Assembly: GCF_946407605.1 (NCBI RefSeq)
Contig: NZ_CAMJOS010000004.1
Coordinates: 124,001 to 188,000, forward strand
From: an uncultured Prevotella sp.
GTDB taxonomy: Bacteria > Bacteroidota > Bacteroidia > Bacteroidales > Bacteroidaceae
Direction of reading: 5' to 3'
DNA: 64,000 nucleotides
Shown here: positions 44,431 to 52,894 of the stretch, piece by piece
Numbering within the stretch: the first letter of the stretch is position 1
Layout of the letters: each line of letters starts with the position of its first letter
Position numbers and translations under genes: made by a program
The notes under the pieces: model-generated
The model's input: the letters and a program-made list of their open reading frames with translations, nothing else
Told to the model about the DNA's origin: nothing
Database searches by the model: none

Positions 44431-45309
44431 ATGAACGAGACGAAGAAAGGTTTTATACAACTGCACCTCAGCGTGCTGCTGGCAGGATTTACAGGATTGT
44501 TTGGCCGACTGATAACGCTGAACGAGGTAGATATTGTGTGGTATCGCATGCTGTTTACAAGCTGTCTGCTGCTGGTGTTTACTGGTCTGCCACGTGTGGG
44601 TTGGCGTAAGTTTCTGGAGCTGTGTGGCTGCGGCGCGCTGCTGGGACTGCACTGGATGCTGTTCTATGGCAGCATCAAGGCTTCGAACGTGTCGATAGGT
44701 GTTATCTGCTTTTCGCTCATCGGGTTCTTTACAGCTATCTTCGAACCGTTGATATTCAAGAAGCGGTTCTCGGCTATGGAGCTGTTTTTCTCATTGATTA
44801 CGGTGGCTGGTGTGCTGTGTATCTTCTCGCTGGATGCCCGCTATCGTTATGGCATCCTGATTGGTGTGGCATCATCGGCAGTATGTGCCCTTTATGCCAT
44901 TTGCAACAAGAAGGCCAGCGTGGGAGTGCGCAGTCGCACCGTGCTGATGTATCAGATGTCGGGGGGACTCTTCATCGTGTCTGCCATCATTCCTGTGTAT
45001 CTGTGGTTCTTCCCCAGTCAGCAGCCCGTGGTGGTCCTTCCTGAAGGCAGCAACCTCTGGTTTATGCTGTGTCATGCACTGTTCTGCACCGTAGGCATGT
45101 ACCTGCTTCAGATACAGGCATTAAAACGTCTCTCGGCCTTCACCGTGAACCTGACGTATAATCTGGAGCCTTGCTACACGATTATACTGGCGTTCCTGAT
45201 ATTCGGTGAGGGCCGAGAGATCAATTTCTCGTTCTATCTTGGTATCGTGCTCATATTACTCAGCGTGCTGCTGCAGTCCATACGAGCATGGCGTCCACAG
45301 GGCAAGTAG
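44431..45309 (+). CDS. EamA/DMT-family transporter
   Basis: A 292-residue inner-membrane protein with about ten TM helices in two EamA halves, a typical drug/metabolite exporter. The conserved WYRMLF block follows TM1, and NLEPCYTIILAFLIFGE marks the second half. The substrate is unknown. The start at 44431 is set by the promoter; the reading frame upstream to 44233 is outside the predicted transcript. It converges on the M3 peptidase gene with three bases between stops. Confidence 0.88.
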   Translation: MNETKKGFIQLHLSVLLAGFTGLFGRLITLNEVDIVWYRMLFTSCLLLVFTGLPRVGWRKFLELCGCGALLGLHWMLFYGSIKASNVSIGVICFSLIGFFTAIFEPLIFKKRFSAMELFFSLITVAGVLCIFSLDARYRYGILIGVASSAVCALYAICNKKASVGVRSRTVLMYQMSGGLFIVSAIIPVYLWFFPSQQPVVVLPEGSNLWFMLCHALFCTVGMYLLQIQALKRLSAFTVNLTYNLEPCYTIILAFLIFGEGREINFSFYLGIVLILLSVLLQSIRAWRPQGK

Positions 45310-45312
45310 TCT

Positions 45313-47451
45313 TTATAGTCCTCTTGCCTTCAGCAGACTGGAGGCATCGGGCTGTTGCATACCTGTGAAGTCGGTGAACATCTGCATGAGGTCACCCGTA
45401 TTGCCGCGACTCAGTATCTTATCACGGAAATCCTGTCCCGTCTCAGGCTTCAGGGCACCACGCTGGGCAAAGACATCAGCGATGTTGACGGCCAGCACCT
45501 CAGTCCACAGATAACTATAGTATCCTGCAGCATAGCCCCCACCCCATACATGGTTGAAGTAGCTGGTGTAGTAACGGGGAGGAACCTGAGCGTCAAGCAA
45601 GCCAATAGTCTTCAGCGCTTCAGTCTCGAAGGCCAGAGCCTGGTCGGCAGAGGGGATATCCTTCGATGCGAGCATGTGCCAGGCAAGGTCTATGCAGGTG
45701 GCAGACAGGTTCTCGCCAAGAGCGTATGCCGTCTGGAACGTGATACTCTTCAGCATACGCTCCTTCAGTTCGGCAGGCATCGGCTCACCAGTCTCGTAGT
45801 GGCGGGCATAATGGTCGAAGACCTCAGGGATAGAGGCAAACGACTCGTTGAACTGTGACGGCATCTCCACAAAGTCGCGAGCCACATTGGTTCCACTCAG
45901 CCTGTTGTATTGACAGTCGGAGAGGATGCCATGCAAGGCATGTCCGAACTCATGGAACATCGTGGTGACCTCGTCCCAGGTGAGCAGCGAGGGCTGACCC
46001 TCGGGTGCCTTGGCACTGTTGCACACATTAAAGATAATGGGCAGTTGCTGACGCTGACGACTCTGTTCTGCAAAGTTGCTCATCCACGCGCCACCACGTT
46101 TGGTGGGACGACGGAAGTAGTCACAATAGAAGAGTGCCAACGACTTGCCGTCCTTGTCGATGACCTCGAAGACCTGCATGTCAGGATGGTATGTGGGAAT
46201 GTCTGTGCGCTCCTTGAATGTCAGGCCATAGACGCGGTTGGCGGCATAGAACACACCATTGATGAGCACGCTGTCGATATTGAAATAAGGCTTCACCTCG
46301 TCTTCAGAGATATTCAGCATCTCCTTCTTCATCTTCTCAGAATAGTAGAAGCGGTCGTAGGGCTGCAACTGGAATTGAGAATTGAGATTGGAGGATTGAG
46401 ATTTGGCAAAATCCTCGATGGCTTTGGTCTCAGCCTGGGCCTTGGGCGTATATTCGCTAATCAGGTTCTGGAGGAAGGCATAGACGTTTTCGGGTGTCTT
46501 GGCCATCGTCTTCTCCAAAGAATAAGAGGCATAGTTGGGATAGCCCATAATCTCTGCCTGTTCTGCACGCAGCTTGGCTATCTCTACCACGATGGGGAAG
46601 GTGTTGTACTTGCCTGTGCCGTCGGCTCGATGGATAGAGGCCTCGTAAACCTTCTTGCGCAACTCACGGTTGTCGAGGCTGGACAGCAGAGCCTGCTGTG
46701 TGGTGTTGACGATGACGATGGCATAGGGAGCTTTGCCGCCTCTGCTCTGAGCATCCTTGGCACACTGGGCAATATCGGCTTCGCTGAGACCTGCCAGATC
46801 TTCTTTCTTATCTACCCATACGACTGCATCGTTGGTGGCAGCAGGAAGCTCATCACCCCATTGTGTCTGCAACTCCGTGATGCGCAGGTTGATTTCCTTC
46901 ATGCGGGCCATCTTGTCATCGGGCAGCAGGGCACCCTTGCGTACAAAGTCCTTATAGATTTCCTCCAATAACTTCTGGTCCTCGCCCTGGAGGTTGTTGT
47001 AGTCACGATCATATACCTGACGGATGCGTTCAAACAGCGGTTTGTTGAACGATATCTCGTTTTCAAGGTCTGTCAGCATGGGCATCACCTTTTTCTCCGT
47101 CTCGCCAATCACTTCTGTCTTGTCGGCATCTAACAATGCCTCGAAGATGGCTCTCACACGGTCGAGTGTCTTGCCACTCTCCTCAAAAGCCAGAATGGTG
47201 TTCTCGAAGGTGGCAGAGTCTTTATTATCTACAATCTGCGCGATTTCATCACGTTTCTGTTGTATGGCAGCCTCAAAGGCGGGCAGGTAGTCAGTAGGCT
47301 GAATCTGGCTAAAGTCAGGAGCACCAAAAGGCAGTGTGCTTTCCTGTAGCAGTGGGTTCTCGCGTTGGGTCTCCTTGCAGCTGGTGAGCTGCAACATGGA
47401 TGTCGACAGCATGGCTGCCGAGATGCCAAGGGTCATCAGTTTCTTATTCAT
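45313..47451 (-). CDS. dcp: M3-family peptidyl-dipeptidase (Dcp-like), lipoprotein
   Basis: A 712-residue zinc metallopeptidase of the Dcp/oligopeptidase A family. The zinc motif HExxH is in TMFHEFGHALHG (His500), with the third ligand Glu about 25 residues on. The N-terminus is a lipoprotein signal with Cys in LQLTSC (about residue 25), placing it in the cell envelope. Family members clip dipeptides from peptide C-termini. A heptanucleotide repeat at 46372-46406 encodes SQSSNLNSQF just before the conserved LQPYDRFYYSEK, where it looks like an inserted loop. Confidence 0.92.
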   Translation of the reverse strand: MNKKLMTLGISAAMLSTSMLQLTSCKETQRENPLLQESTLPFGAPDFSQIQPTDYLPAFEAAIQQKRDEIAQIVDNKDSATFENTILAFEESGKTLDRVRAIFEALLDADKTEVIGETEKKVMPMLTDLENEISFNKPLFERIRQVYDRDYNNLQGEDQKLLEEIYKDFVRKGALLPDDKMARMKEINLRITELQTQWGDELPAATNDAVVWVDKKEDLAGLSEADIAQCAKDAQSRGGKAPYAIVIVNTTQQALLSSLDNRELRKKVYEASIHRADGTGKYNTFPIVVEIAKLRAEQAEIMGYPNYASYSLEKTMAKTPENVYAFLQNLISEYTPKAQAETKAIEDFAKSQSSNLNSQFQLQPYDRFYYSEKMKKEMLNISEDEVKPYFNIDSVLINGVFYAANRVYGLTFKERTDIPTYHPDMQVFEVIDKDGKSLALFYCDYFRRPTKRGGAWMSNFAEQSRQRQQLPIIFNVCNSAKAPEGQPSLLTWDEVTTMFHEFGHALHGILSDCQYNRLSGTNVARDFVEMPSQFNESFASIPEVFDHYARHYETGEPMPAELKERMLKSITFQTAYALGENLSATCIDLAWHMLASKDIPSADQALAFETEALKTIGLLDAQVPPRYYTSYFNHVWGGGYAAGYYSYLWTEVLAVNIADVFAQRGALKPETGQDFRDKILSRGNTGDLMQMFTDFTGMQQPDASSLLKARGL
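46372..46406 (-). repeat. Heptanucleotide repeat inside the M3 peptidase gene
   Basis: Five 7-base units; on the plus strand GAATTGA, GAATTGA, GATTGGA, GGATTGA, GATTTGG. On the coding strand they give SQSSNLN plus SQF. Confidence 0.8.
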
Positions 47452-47503
47452 CTTCTTTCTAATTAAATGTCCTTGTTTAATAATAGGTTAAGTTTTGACC
47501 CTG

Positions 47504-47511
47504 CAAAGATA
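47504..47511 (-). promoter_or_regulatory. -7 promoter motif for the M3 peptidase
   Basis: TATCTTTG on the minus strand; leader of about 45 bases. Confidence 0.7.
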
Positions 47512-47576
47512 CGAATAAGTCTGCATAACTCCTAATTTTTTAAAGCTTTCTTGCAAAATAGTTCGGAAAGAATTCG

Positions 47577-47584
47577 TAACTTTG
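47577..47584 (+). promoter_or_regulatory. -7 promoter motif for pgeF
   Basis: TAACTTTG only four bases before the ATG at 47589, the shortest gap in the window. Confidence 0.75.
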
Positions 47585-47588
47585 CACC

Positions 47589-48365
47589 ATGAAGCAACCG
47601 CAACTGGATTATTACAACATGGGAACTGGCGTCGTGGCCTTTAGTAGCACACGCCATGGAGGCTGCAGCAAGGGCAACTATGCTGCATTTAACATTAACA
47701 GCTATTGTGGCGATAGCAAGGACGATATCCTCAGCAACCGCAAGGCTCTTTGTGAGATGCTTGGCATCAGCATCGACCATCTGATAATGCCACATCAGGT
47801 GCATCTCACGAAGGTGGCGAAGATTGATGAGACGTTCCTTTCGATGAGCCCCGAAGAGAGACAAACGGTTTTGGAAGGTGTCGATGCCTTGATGACAAAC
47901 CTCAGAGGCGTTTGTATTGGTGTATCTACTGCAGACTGTATCCCCGTCTTGCTCTATGATGAGGTTCATCAAGCCGTTTGTGCCATTCATGCAGGATGGC
48001 GAGGTACTGTCAAACGAATCGTGATGAAAGCTGTTGAAGCGATGACGGCGGCTTATGGCACCCAGCCTCAGCAGCTGGTGGCTCAGATAGGTCCTGGCAT
48101 TCATCTCGACAGCTTCGAAGTGGGCGACGAGGTCTATGAGGCTTTCCACCAAGAAGGTTTTGACATGTCTGCCATCAGCGCCAGGAAAGAAAAGTGGCAC
48201 ATCGATCTGCCCTTGTGCAATCGTCTGCAACTCATAGCATCCGGTTTGTTGCCCCAGAATATAAAAGTGTCGCCTGTCTGTACTTTCAAACAGGCTGCCG
48301 ACTATTTCTCGGCGCGTCGTTTAGGCATCAATAGCGGTCGCATCTTCTCGGGTATCTTACTCTAA
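47589..48365 (+). CDS. pgeF: Purine nucleoside phosphorylase / laccase-domain protein (PgeF, YfiH family)
   Basis: A 258-residue protein of the YfiH/multicopper polyphenol oxidase family, which in other bacteria acts as a purine nucleoside phosphorylase or edits peptidoglycan precursors. Zinc/copper ligands lie in STRHGGCSKGNYAAFN, TADCIPVLLYD and CAIHAGWRGT. The C-terminal CTFKQAADYFSARRLG is conserved. Predicted leaderless mRNA. An SDR gene follows after 11 bases. Confidence 0.9.
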   Translation: MKQPQLDYYNMGTGVVAFSSTRHGGCSKGNYAAFNINSYCGDSKDDILSNRKALCEMLGISIDHLIMPHQVHLTKVAKIDETFLSMSPEERQTVLEGVDALMTNLRGVCIGVSTADCIPVLLYDEVHQAVCAIHAGWRGTVKRIVMKAVEAMTAAYGTQPQQLVAQIGPGIHLDSFEVGDEVYEAFHQEGFDMSAISARKEKWHIDLPLCNRLQLIASGLLPQNIKVSPVCTFKQAADYFSARRLGINSGRIFSGILL

Positions 48366-48376
48366 TACATTTATAT

Positions 48377-49114
48377 ATGGAACAACGACGTGCAATCATC
48401 ATAGGAGCCACTTCCGGCATCGGACTTGAGGTGGCTAAGGTATTAGCAAAAAAGGGATGGCTGGTAGGTATTGCGGGGCGTCGTCAGGAGCTGCTGGAAC
48501 AAATTCAGCAGGAGCATCAAAATATTGTGGCCACAGAACAGATTGATGTGACTCAGTCAGACGCCCCTGACCACTTGCAGACGTTGATAGAGAATCTCGG
48601 AGGCATGGACCTATATTTCCATAGCTCGGGCATTGGATATCAGAATACTGAACTCGATATGGAGCGTGAACTGGCCACCGTTGAGACCAATGCCGTGGGT
48701 ATGACCCGCATGGTGGGTGCAGCCTTCCATTACTTCGAAGCACATCCAGGGCAGAAGGGCCAGATTGCCGTTATAAGCAGTATCGCAGGCACGAAAGGAC
48801 TTGGTGCTGCGCCTGCCTATTCAGCCACCAAGCGTTATGTGAACCATTATCTGGAGTGCCTCACCCAGCTTTGCCATATCCGTCGTTTGCGCCATATCAG
48901 CATCCACGACATCCGTCCAGGTTTTGTGCGCACCGCTCTTATCAGCGGCGGCAACTATCCCCTACAGCTCGATGCCGCCAAGGTAGCACAACAGATAGTA
49001 AAAAAACTCGAGCAGCGGCGCGCCATCATCACTATTGATTGGCGCTACCGTCTGCTCGTATTCTTTTGGCGCCTCATCCCACGTTGGCTGTGGGTGAGAA
49101 TGCGTATAGCTTAA
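48377..49114 (+). CDS. Short-chain dehydrogenase/reductase (SDR)
   Basis: A 245-residue classical SDR. The NAD(P)-binding motif is GATSGIGLEVAKVL (about 8-21), the catalytic serine lies in SSIAGTKG, and the YxxxK pair in YSATKRYVNH. Substrate unknown. It is the second gene after pgeF, and its stop overlaps the convergent DUF3332 gene by four bases. Confidence 0.9.
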   Translation: MEQRRAIIIGATSGIGLEVAKVLAKKGWLVGIAGRRQELLEQIQQEHQNIVATEQIDVTQSDAPDHLQTLIENLGGMDLYFHSSGIGYQNTELDMERELATVETNAVGMTRMVGAAFHYFEAHPGQKGQIAVISSIAGTKGLGAAPAYSATKRYVNHYLECLTQLCHIRRLRHISIHDIRPGFVRTALISGGNYPLQLDAAKVAQQIVKKLEQRRAIITIDWRYRLLVFFWRLIPRWLWVRMRIA

Positions 49115-49659
49115 CGCAGAGCGTAGCAGTTGTCGTTATAGACAGCCTCGCGAACCTGCATCATGCCAGCCTCATCATTAGAAACGGTCATCATCTCACC
49201 GCTCTGCAAAGTAGCCTGGATGGTGCCATCGGCATTGAAACGGATAATCTCCTTGGTTACACCATTCTGAGTGATTGACCATGACTCAGTCTTGCTGTCG
49301 TGAGTAAACAGGGTTATCTCTCCATTAGGAGCCTTTACCTCATAACCGTCCTTTAAGGTCTTCACTGCATAGTAGCGACCGTCCTGGCCTTTCACGGTCT
49401 GCACCTTGTTGAGGGCCATGGGATTACTTCCTGTCCAGAACTCAATGGTGTTGAGCACTACGGCATCGACGAAGAGACACACACCACCGACAATAGGCTG
49501 GAGGATGAGACCTACGATACCATTGACATACTTATTGCTGGTCATGTTGCACTGCCACTTCTCGTACTTGTTGAAGAGACTAAATGAACCAATACACGAA
49601 CTGCACAGGAAAGAACCTGCCAACAGCACAACGGCTGCTCTTAAACTCATCTTTTTCAT
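49111..49659 (-). CDS. DUF3332 family lipoprotein
   Basis: A protein of 182 residues from the ATG at 49659. It has a signal peptide with lipobox Cys (LCSSC, about residue 23) and the DUF3332 block FSLFNKYEKWQCNMTSNKYV plus a hydrophobic segment (GIVGLILQPIVGGVCLFVDAVV). Function unknown. The in-frame ATG at 49695 overlaps the -7 motif (49693-49700) and is rejected. Confidence 0.85.
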   Translation of the reverse strand: MKKMSLRAAVVLLAGSFLCSSCIGSFSLFNKYEKWQCNMTSNKYVNGIVGLILQPIVGGVCLFVDAVVLNTIEFWTGSNPMALNKVQTVKGQDGRYYAVKTLKDGYEVKAPNGEITLFTHDSKTESWSITQNGVTKEIIRFNADGTIQATLQSGEMMTVSNDEAGMMQVREAVYNDNCYALR

Positions 49660-49692
49660 ATCAATTTGTTTTAAAAGGTTTATAAGTGCTGG

Positions 49693-49700
49693 CAAAATTA
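49693..49700 (-). promoter_or_regulatory. -7 promoter motif for the DUF3332 gene
   Basis: TAATTTTG on the minus strand, 33 bases before the ATG at 49659. Confidence 0.6.
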
Positions 49701-49720
49701 CATATTTTCTTTGAATAATA

Positions 49721-52700
49721 CTACAATTTCACAGAAAATTTATCAATTAACTGACGATAGAGAGGATTTTGTCTCAGAATAGCGGGGCGACCCACTAATA
49801 TCATCTGACGACGGGCTCGTGTCAGCGCCACATTGAGTTTACGGTCTATGATCTGTCCCTCATCATCAATAAAGGTGCTGGCAGTCAGGAAGTCCAACTG
49901 ATAGAAACGGCTCACCCCTAAGTCGTAGATAATAACCTCACGCTGCGAGCCCTGATAGCGCTCTACGGTGTCTATGGTGATGGGGGACGGACTGAGGGCA
50001 TCGCGGATGGCGGCTATCTGATTGCGATAGGTCACAATAATGCCCAGCGTCTTCTGGGGGTCGAAGCTGTCACCATAGAAACGACGGATACGTTGTGCCA
50101 GTAGGATAGTCATCTCAGCATCGCCTGGTACGAAGATGATACGACGGCTCTTCAGCAGGTCATCGAGAGCATCCTGTGAAGGCAGGTCGTAATGGAGCGA
50201 GTCCTCCTGCTGATGGGGCAACGGCACAGGCTTCAGCCAGGTATTATAGAAATGGGTACTGGCAAACTGTGCCACATCGGGGTGCATACGTCCCTGACGA
50301 CTCAAGGTTCCGATGAACTGTGTACGCTTCTGAGCCATCTCCCAGTTATAGAGACGTTGGAACAGCGACTGGCGACAGTCGGTCAATCCAATAGCGTGGA
50401 GCAAGGGTGAGTCAACCTTTGCATCCTCAGGATTCTGCTGCACCACAGCAGGCAACTGCTTATGGTCGCCAATGAGTACAAAACGGTCTATCTGACTGCT
50501 GCTCAGTAAGCCGATAAGTCCTGGCTCCAACACCTGCGAAGCCTCATCGACAATGGCCAGAGAGAAATGAAGGCCATGCAGCAGGAAGGGACGGGCCTGC
50601 ATCATCGATGTGGTGCCAATGACGATACGGGGATTATCTTCAAGGCCTGCCTCACGGAGCATCGAACGAATCTCATCGACAGCACGGTTGGTGTAGGCCA
50701 TGAGGAGGATATAACCCAACGATTCATCGTTGGGAGTAGTGGTGGAGAGCTCTTCCTCCACCATGAAGCGGAGGGCCATCGAGGTCTTGCCTGTACCTGG
50801 AGGACCCACCAGCAGGAAATAGTCGCGAGCCTGCTTGGCTTTCAGCAGGATGTCATCGTAATAGGGATTATAGGATTTTGAGAGCGTGATGGAAGTGTCA
50901 ACCTCTGGTGCACGCTGTCCTAAGAGGAGGTCTTTCTTTCGTTGTGACGACAAAATGAACTGATGCAGACTGCGAATGTTACTACCCGTAGACACATCGC
51001 TGCTGCCATGCTCTATGGCCCACTGCTTGTCGGAAGGGGCAAAAACGGCTTCATTCTGTTGACCGTCGTTCAGAAGCACCACCATCTTTTCTGCCCCAAT
51101 CTCCTGCAATGTGCCCTTATAAAGAATATGGTGGCGCACATCGGGTTCATCGTCATACTGATACAGATAAACCATATCGCCCACTCGGAAGTTGAGGGTG
51201 GAGGACTGGGAGCTGACGTCTGAAGTATGAGGGCTGAGGGTGATAAGGTCATAGCCGCCATAGGGGTCGGTCTTTTCGCGCTTCTTGATGTTAAGATTCA
51301 GAATGATATTGCCCTGTTCCTGCTTCTCGTCAAGTGACATCAGCCACAGGTCGGAATTACTACCTCCACTATGGTGCAACGTCTGTTCGCTGCTTCCTAA
51401 CTTCTGTGCCCGTTGCTCACGATAGACAAAGGTCATCATCTGCTCATAATAGGCACGTTCCAAAGGATTGAGATTTGAGAATTGAGATTTGAGGTTTTCT
51501 ATCTCAGGCAGAATATACTGGTGAAAGTAACCATCACGGGCTATACCTTTATATATAACATCGGCATTGAGCAAAGGAAGAATACGTCCGAAACCATCAC
51601 GGGCGATAAGCAGCTCTGTGGCCACAATCTGATTCCTCAACTTGATGGCCTCACGAAACAGCGTACGATAATAGTTGACGATGACAAGACCCTTATCCGG
51701 CGTATAACGAGAGTAGAGCAGACGGGTGTCCACCTGTGAGTCGCTCTTGCCGAAGTTATAACGCAACATGCCGTAATAGAGTAGCAACTGCACATAGTGA
51801 CTTTCCAGTTGTAGTCCATGAGCATCATGACTCTGATATTCTATCTTCTGATTCTTGCCAGACTTCTGTTCTACCAGCAGACGCATGTCAGCAGTCATCA
51901 GGTCTACACGTCCCTGCAGTCCCAGTTTCTCACAGATAAATGAGGGTTCAAGAAGCGCTTGGGACTTGAGATTCGGAAACTGAGCATTAAGGATTTTGAC
52001 TGCCTCGCGGATAACCTGCATCTGTTGTTCGGCTTCTTTCTCGAATTTCTCTTTGTCGAAGTCCTCGCAGGCAGCAAACCGCTCAGCCTGCTCACGATAG
52101 GAGCGCTGTAGTGACAGCTGCGTGGTGGCCTCTGGGTTATTGATGATGTCGTCGAGTGCCGTACCAGCGAAGTTTCCCAATAACGTGGCCTGGGTATTAG
52201 GCCTAGGCTTTAGGCGATTTACCGTATAGAGCAGGGGATGATGCCCATAGGCAGTGAAGCAGGTAGCCAGCGATGAGATGTCAAGCATGAAGTCGGGCTC
52301 TACCACAATAATCTGAGGTCTGAGATGAGAGTTGTCAGAATGACAATCCAACAGATTGAGCTGCATCCCTTCACGCAGTACTTTCTGAAGATAGGTAAGG
52401 TCGCGGCCGCCCTCGGTACTGCCATAGTCAATGGTAATCTCGCCATCCTCGCTTTCAGCGGTGATGGTGGTGGCATCGAAGGAACGAACAATACAACGCA
52501 CGTATAGTTTGTTGACAGAAGGCAGAGTAGGACGCGGCTGGAGGTTGACAGGCAGCAGCTGTAACAGACTGCCAGGCACATCCTCATGGAACACCATATT
52601 AATAAATAAGGTAATGGCTCTCAGGTCGTAGAGCCACTCTTCCTTTGTCAGCTTCTCTTCTCCGTTGGAGTGACGACGTGCCTGTTGTATGGCCCACCGT

Positions 52701-52894
52701 TGCTGCGACTTCATGCCGCATTGCTTACAGACAAAGTCCACCTGCGAGAACAGGTTGCCAAAGGTGCCTCCTTGCGTCCTGCATCCCTCTGCCGCACAGA
52801 GTTTGATAATCTCGTGCAGCTGTCGGATGGTAGCTTGCTTGGGCTCTTCCTGTGCCAGCGTCAGACAGATATCGTATAGTTCCTTAGCGTTCAT
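49721..52894 (-). CDS. Dna2-like nuclease-helicase (PD-(D/E)XK plus SF1 helicase)
   Basis: A 1057-residue protein. The middle carries a Cas4/Dna2-like nuclease (GRVDLM with Asp, EQKSGK with the ExK pair, and a Q-x3-Y-like LLLYYGM motif, about 320-380). The C-terminal half is an SF1B helicase: Walker A VGPPGTGKTSMAL, Walker B VDEASQ, motif III GDHKQLPAVVQ, and the motif V/VI pair DTVERYQGSQREV and NVALTRARRQM. An N-terminal CKQCG may bind metal. Such enzymes process DNA ends or flaps. It overlaps the upstream helicase gene by four bases. Heptanucleotide repeats occur at four places in the gene. Confidence 0.85.
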   Translation of the reverse strand: MNAKELYDICLTLAQEEPKQATIRQLHEIIKLCAAEGCRTQGGTFGNLFSQVDFVCKQCGMKSQQRWAIQQARRHSNGEEKLTKEEWLYDLRAITLFINMVFHEDVPGSLLQLLPVNLQPRPTLPSVNKLYVRCIVRSFDATTITAESEDGEITIDYGSTEGGRDLTYLQKVLREGMQLNLLDCHSDNSHLRPQIIVVEPDFMLDISSLATCFTAYGHHPLLYTVNRLKPRPNTQATLLGNFAGTALDDIINNPEATTQLSLQRSYREQAERFAACEDFDKEKFEKEAEQQMQVIREAVKILNAQFPNLKSQALLEPSFICEKLGLQGRVDLMTADMRLLVEQKSGKNQKIEYQSHDAHGLQLESHYVQLLLYYGMLRYNFGKSDSQVDTRLLYSRYTPDKGLVIVNYYRTLFREAIKLRNQIVATELLIARDGFGRILPLLNADVIYKGIARDGYFHQYILPEIENLKSQFSNLNPLERAYYEQMMTFVYREQRAQKLGSSEQTLHHSGGSNSDLWLMSLDEKQEQGNIILNLNIKKREKTDPYGGYDLITLSPHTSDVSSQSSTLNFRVGDMVYLYQYDDEPDVRHHILYKGTLQEIGAEKMVVLLNDGQQNEAVFAPSDKQWAIEHGSSDVSTGSNIRSLHQFILSSQRKKDLLLGQRAPEVDTSITLSKSYNPYYDDILLKAKQARDYFLLVGPPGTGKTSMALRFMVEEELSTTTPNDESLGYILLMAYTNRAVDEIRSMLREAGLEDNPRIVIGTTSMMQARPFLLHGLHFSLAIVDEASQVLEPGLIGLLSSSQIDRFVLIGDHKQLPAVVQQNPEDAKVDSPLLHAIGLTDCRQSLFQRLYNWEMAQKRTQFIGTLSRQGRMHPDVAQFASTHFYNTWLKPVPLPHQQEDSLHYDLPSQDALDDLLKSRRIIFVPGDAEMTILLAQRIRRFYGDSFDPQKTLGIIVTYRNQIAAIRDALSPSPITIDTVERYQGSQREVIIYDLGVSRFYQLDFLTASTFIDDEGQIIDRKLNVALTRARRQMILVGRPAILRQNPLYRQLIDKFSVKL
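51191..51246 (-). repeat. Heptanucleotide repeat in the Dna2-like gene, locus 1
   Basis: Seven consecutive 7-base units with plus-strand consensus NNTGAGG. The coding strand writes SQSSTLN in a linker between the nuclease and helicase parts. Confidence 0.75.
51465..51492 (-). repeat. Heptanucleotide repeat in the Dna2-like gene, locus 2
   Basis: Four units (GGATTGA, GATTTGA, GAATTGA, GATTTGA on the plus strand), the least diverged locus. The coding strand writes NLKSQFSNLN. Confidence 0.85.
51957..51991 (-). repeat. Heptanucleotide repeat in the Dna2-like gene, locus 3
   Basis: Five diverged units (plus-strand consensus NNTTGAG). The coding strand writes AQFPNLKSQ immediately before the nuclease domain. 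Confidence 0.7.
52312..52325 (-). repeat. Heptanucleotide repeat in the Dna2-like gene, short locus 4
   Basis: Two units (TCTGAGG, TCTGAGA); the coding strand writes SHLRPQ. Too short to be certain that it belongs to the family. Confidence 0.4.

Noticed and set aside
45910..46971. Long plus-strand frame (353 codons) over the M3 peptidase gene
   Set aside because: Antisense to a peptidase with intact HExxH and normal length.
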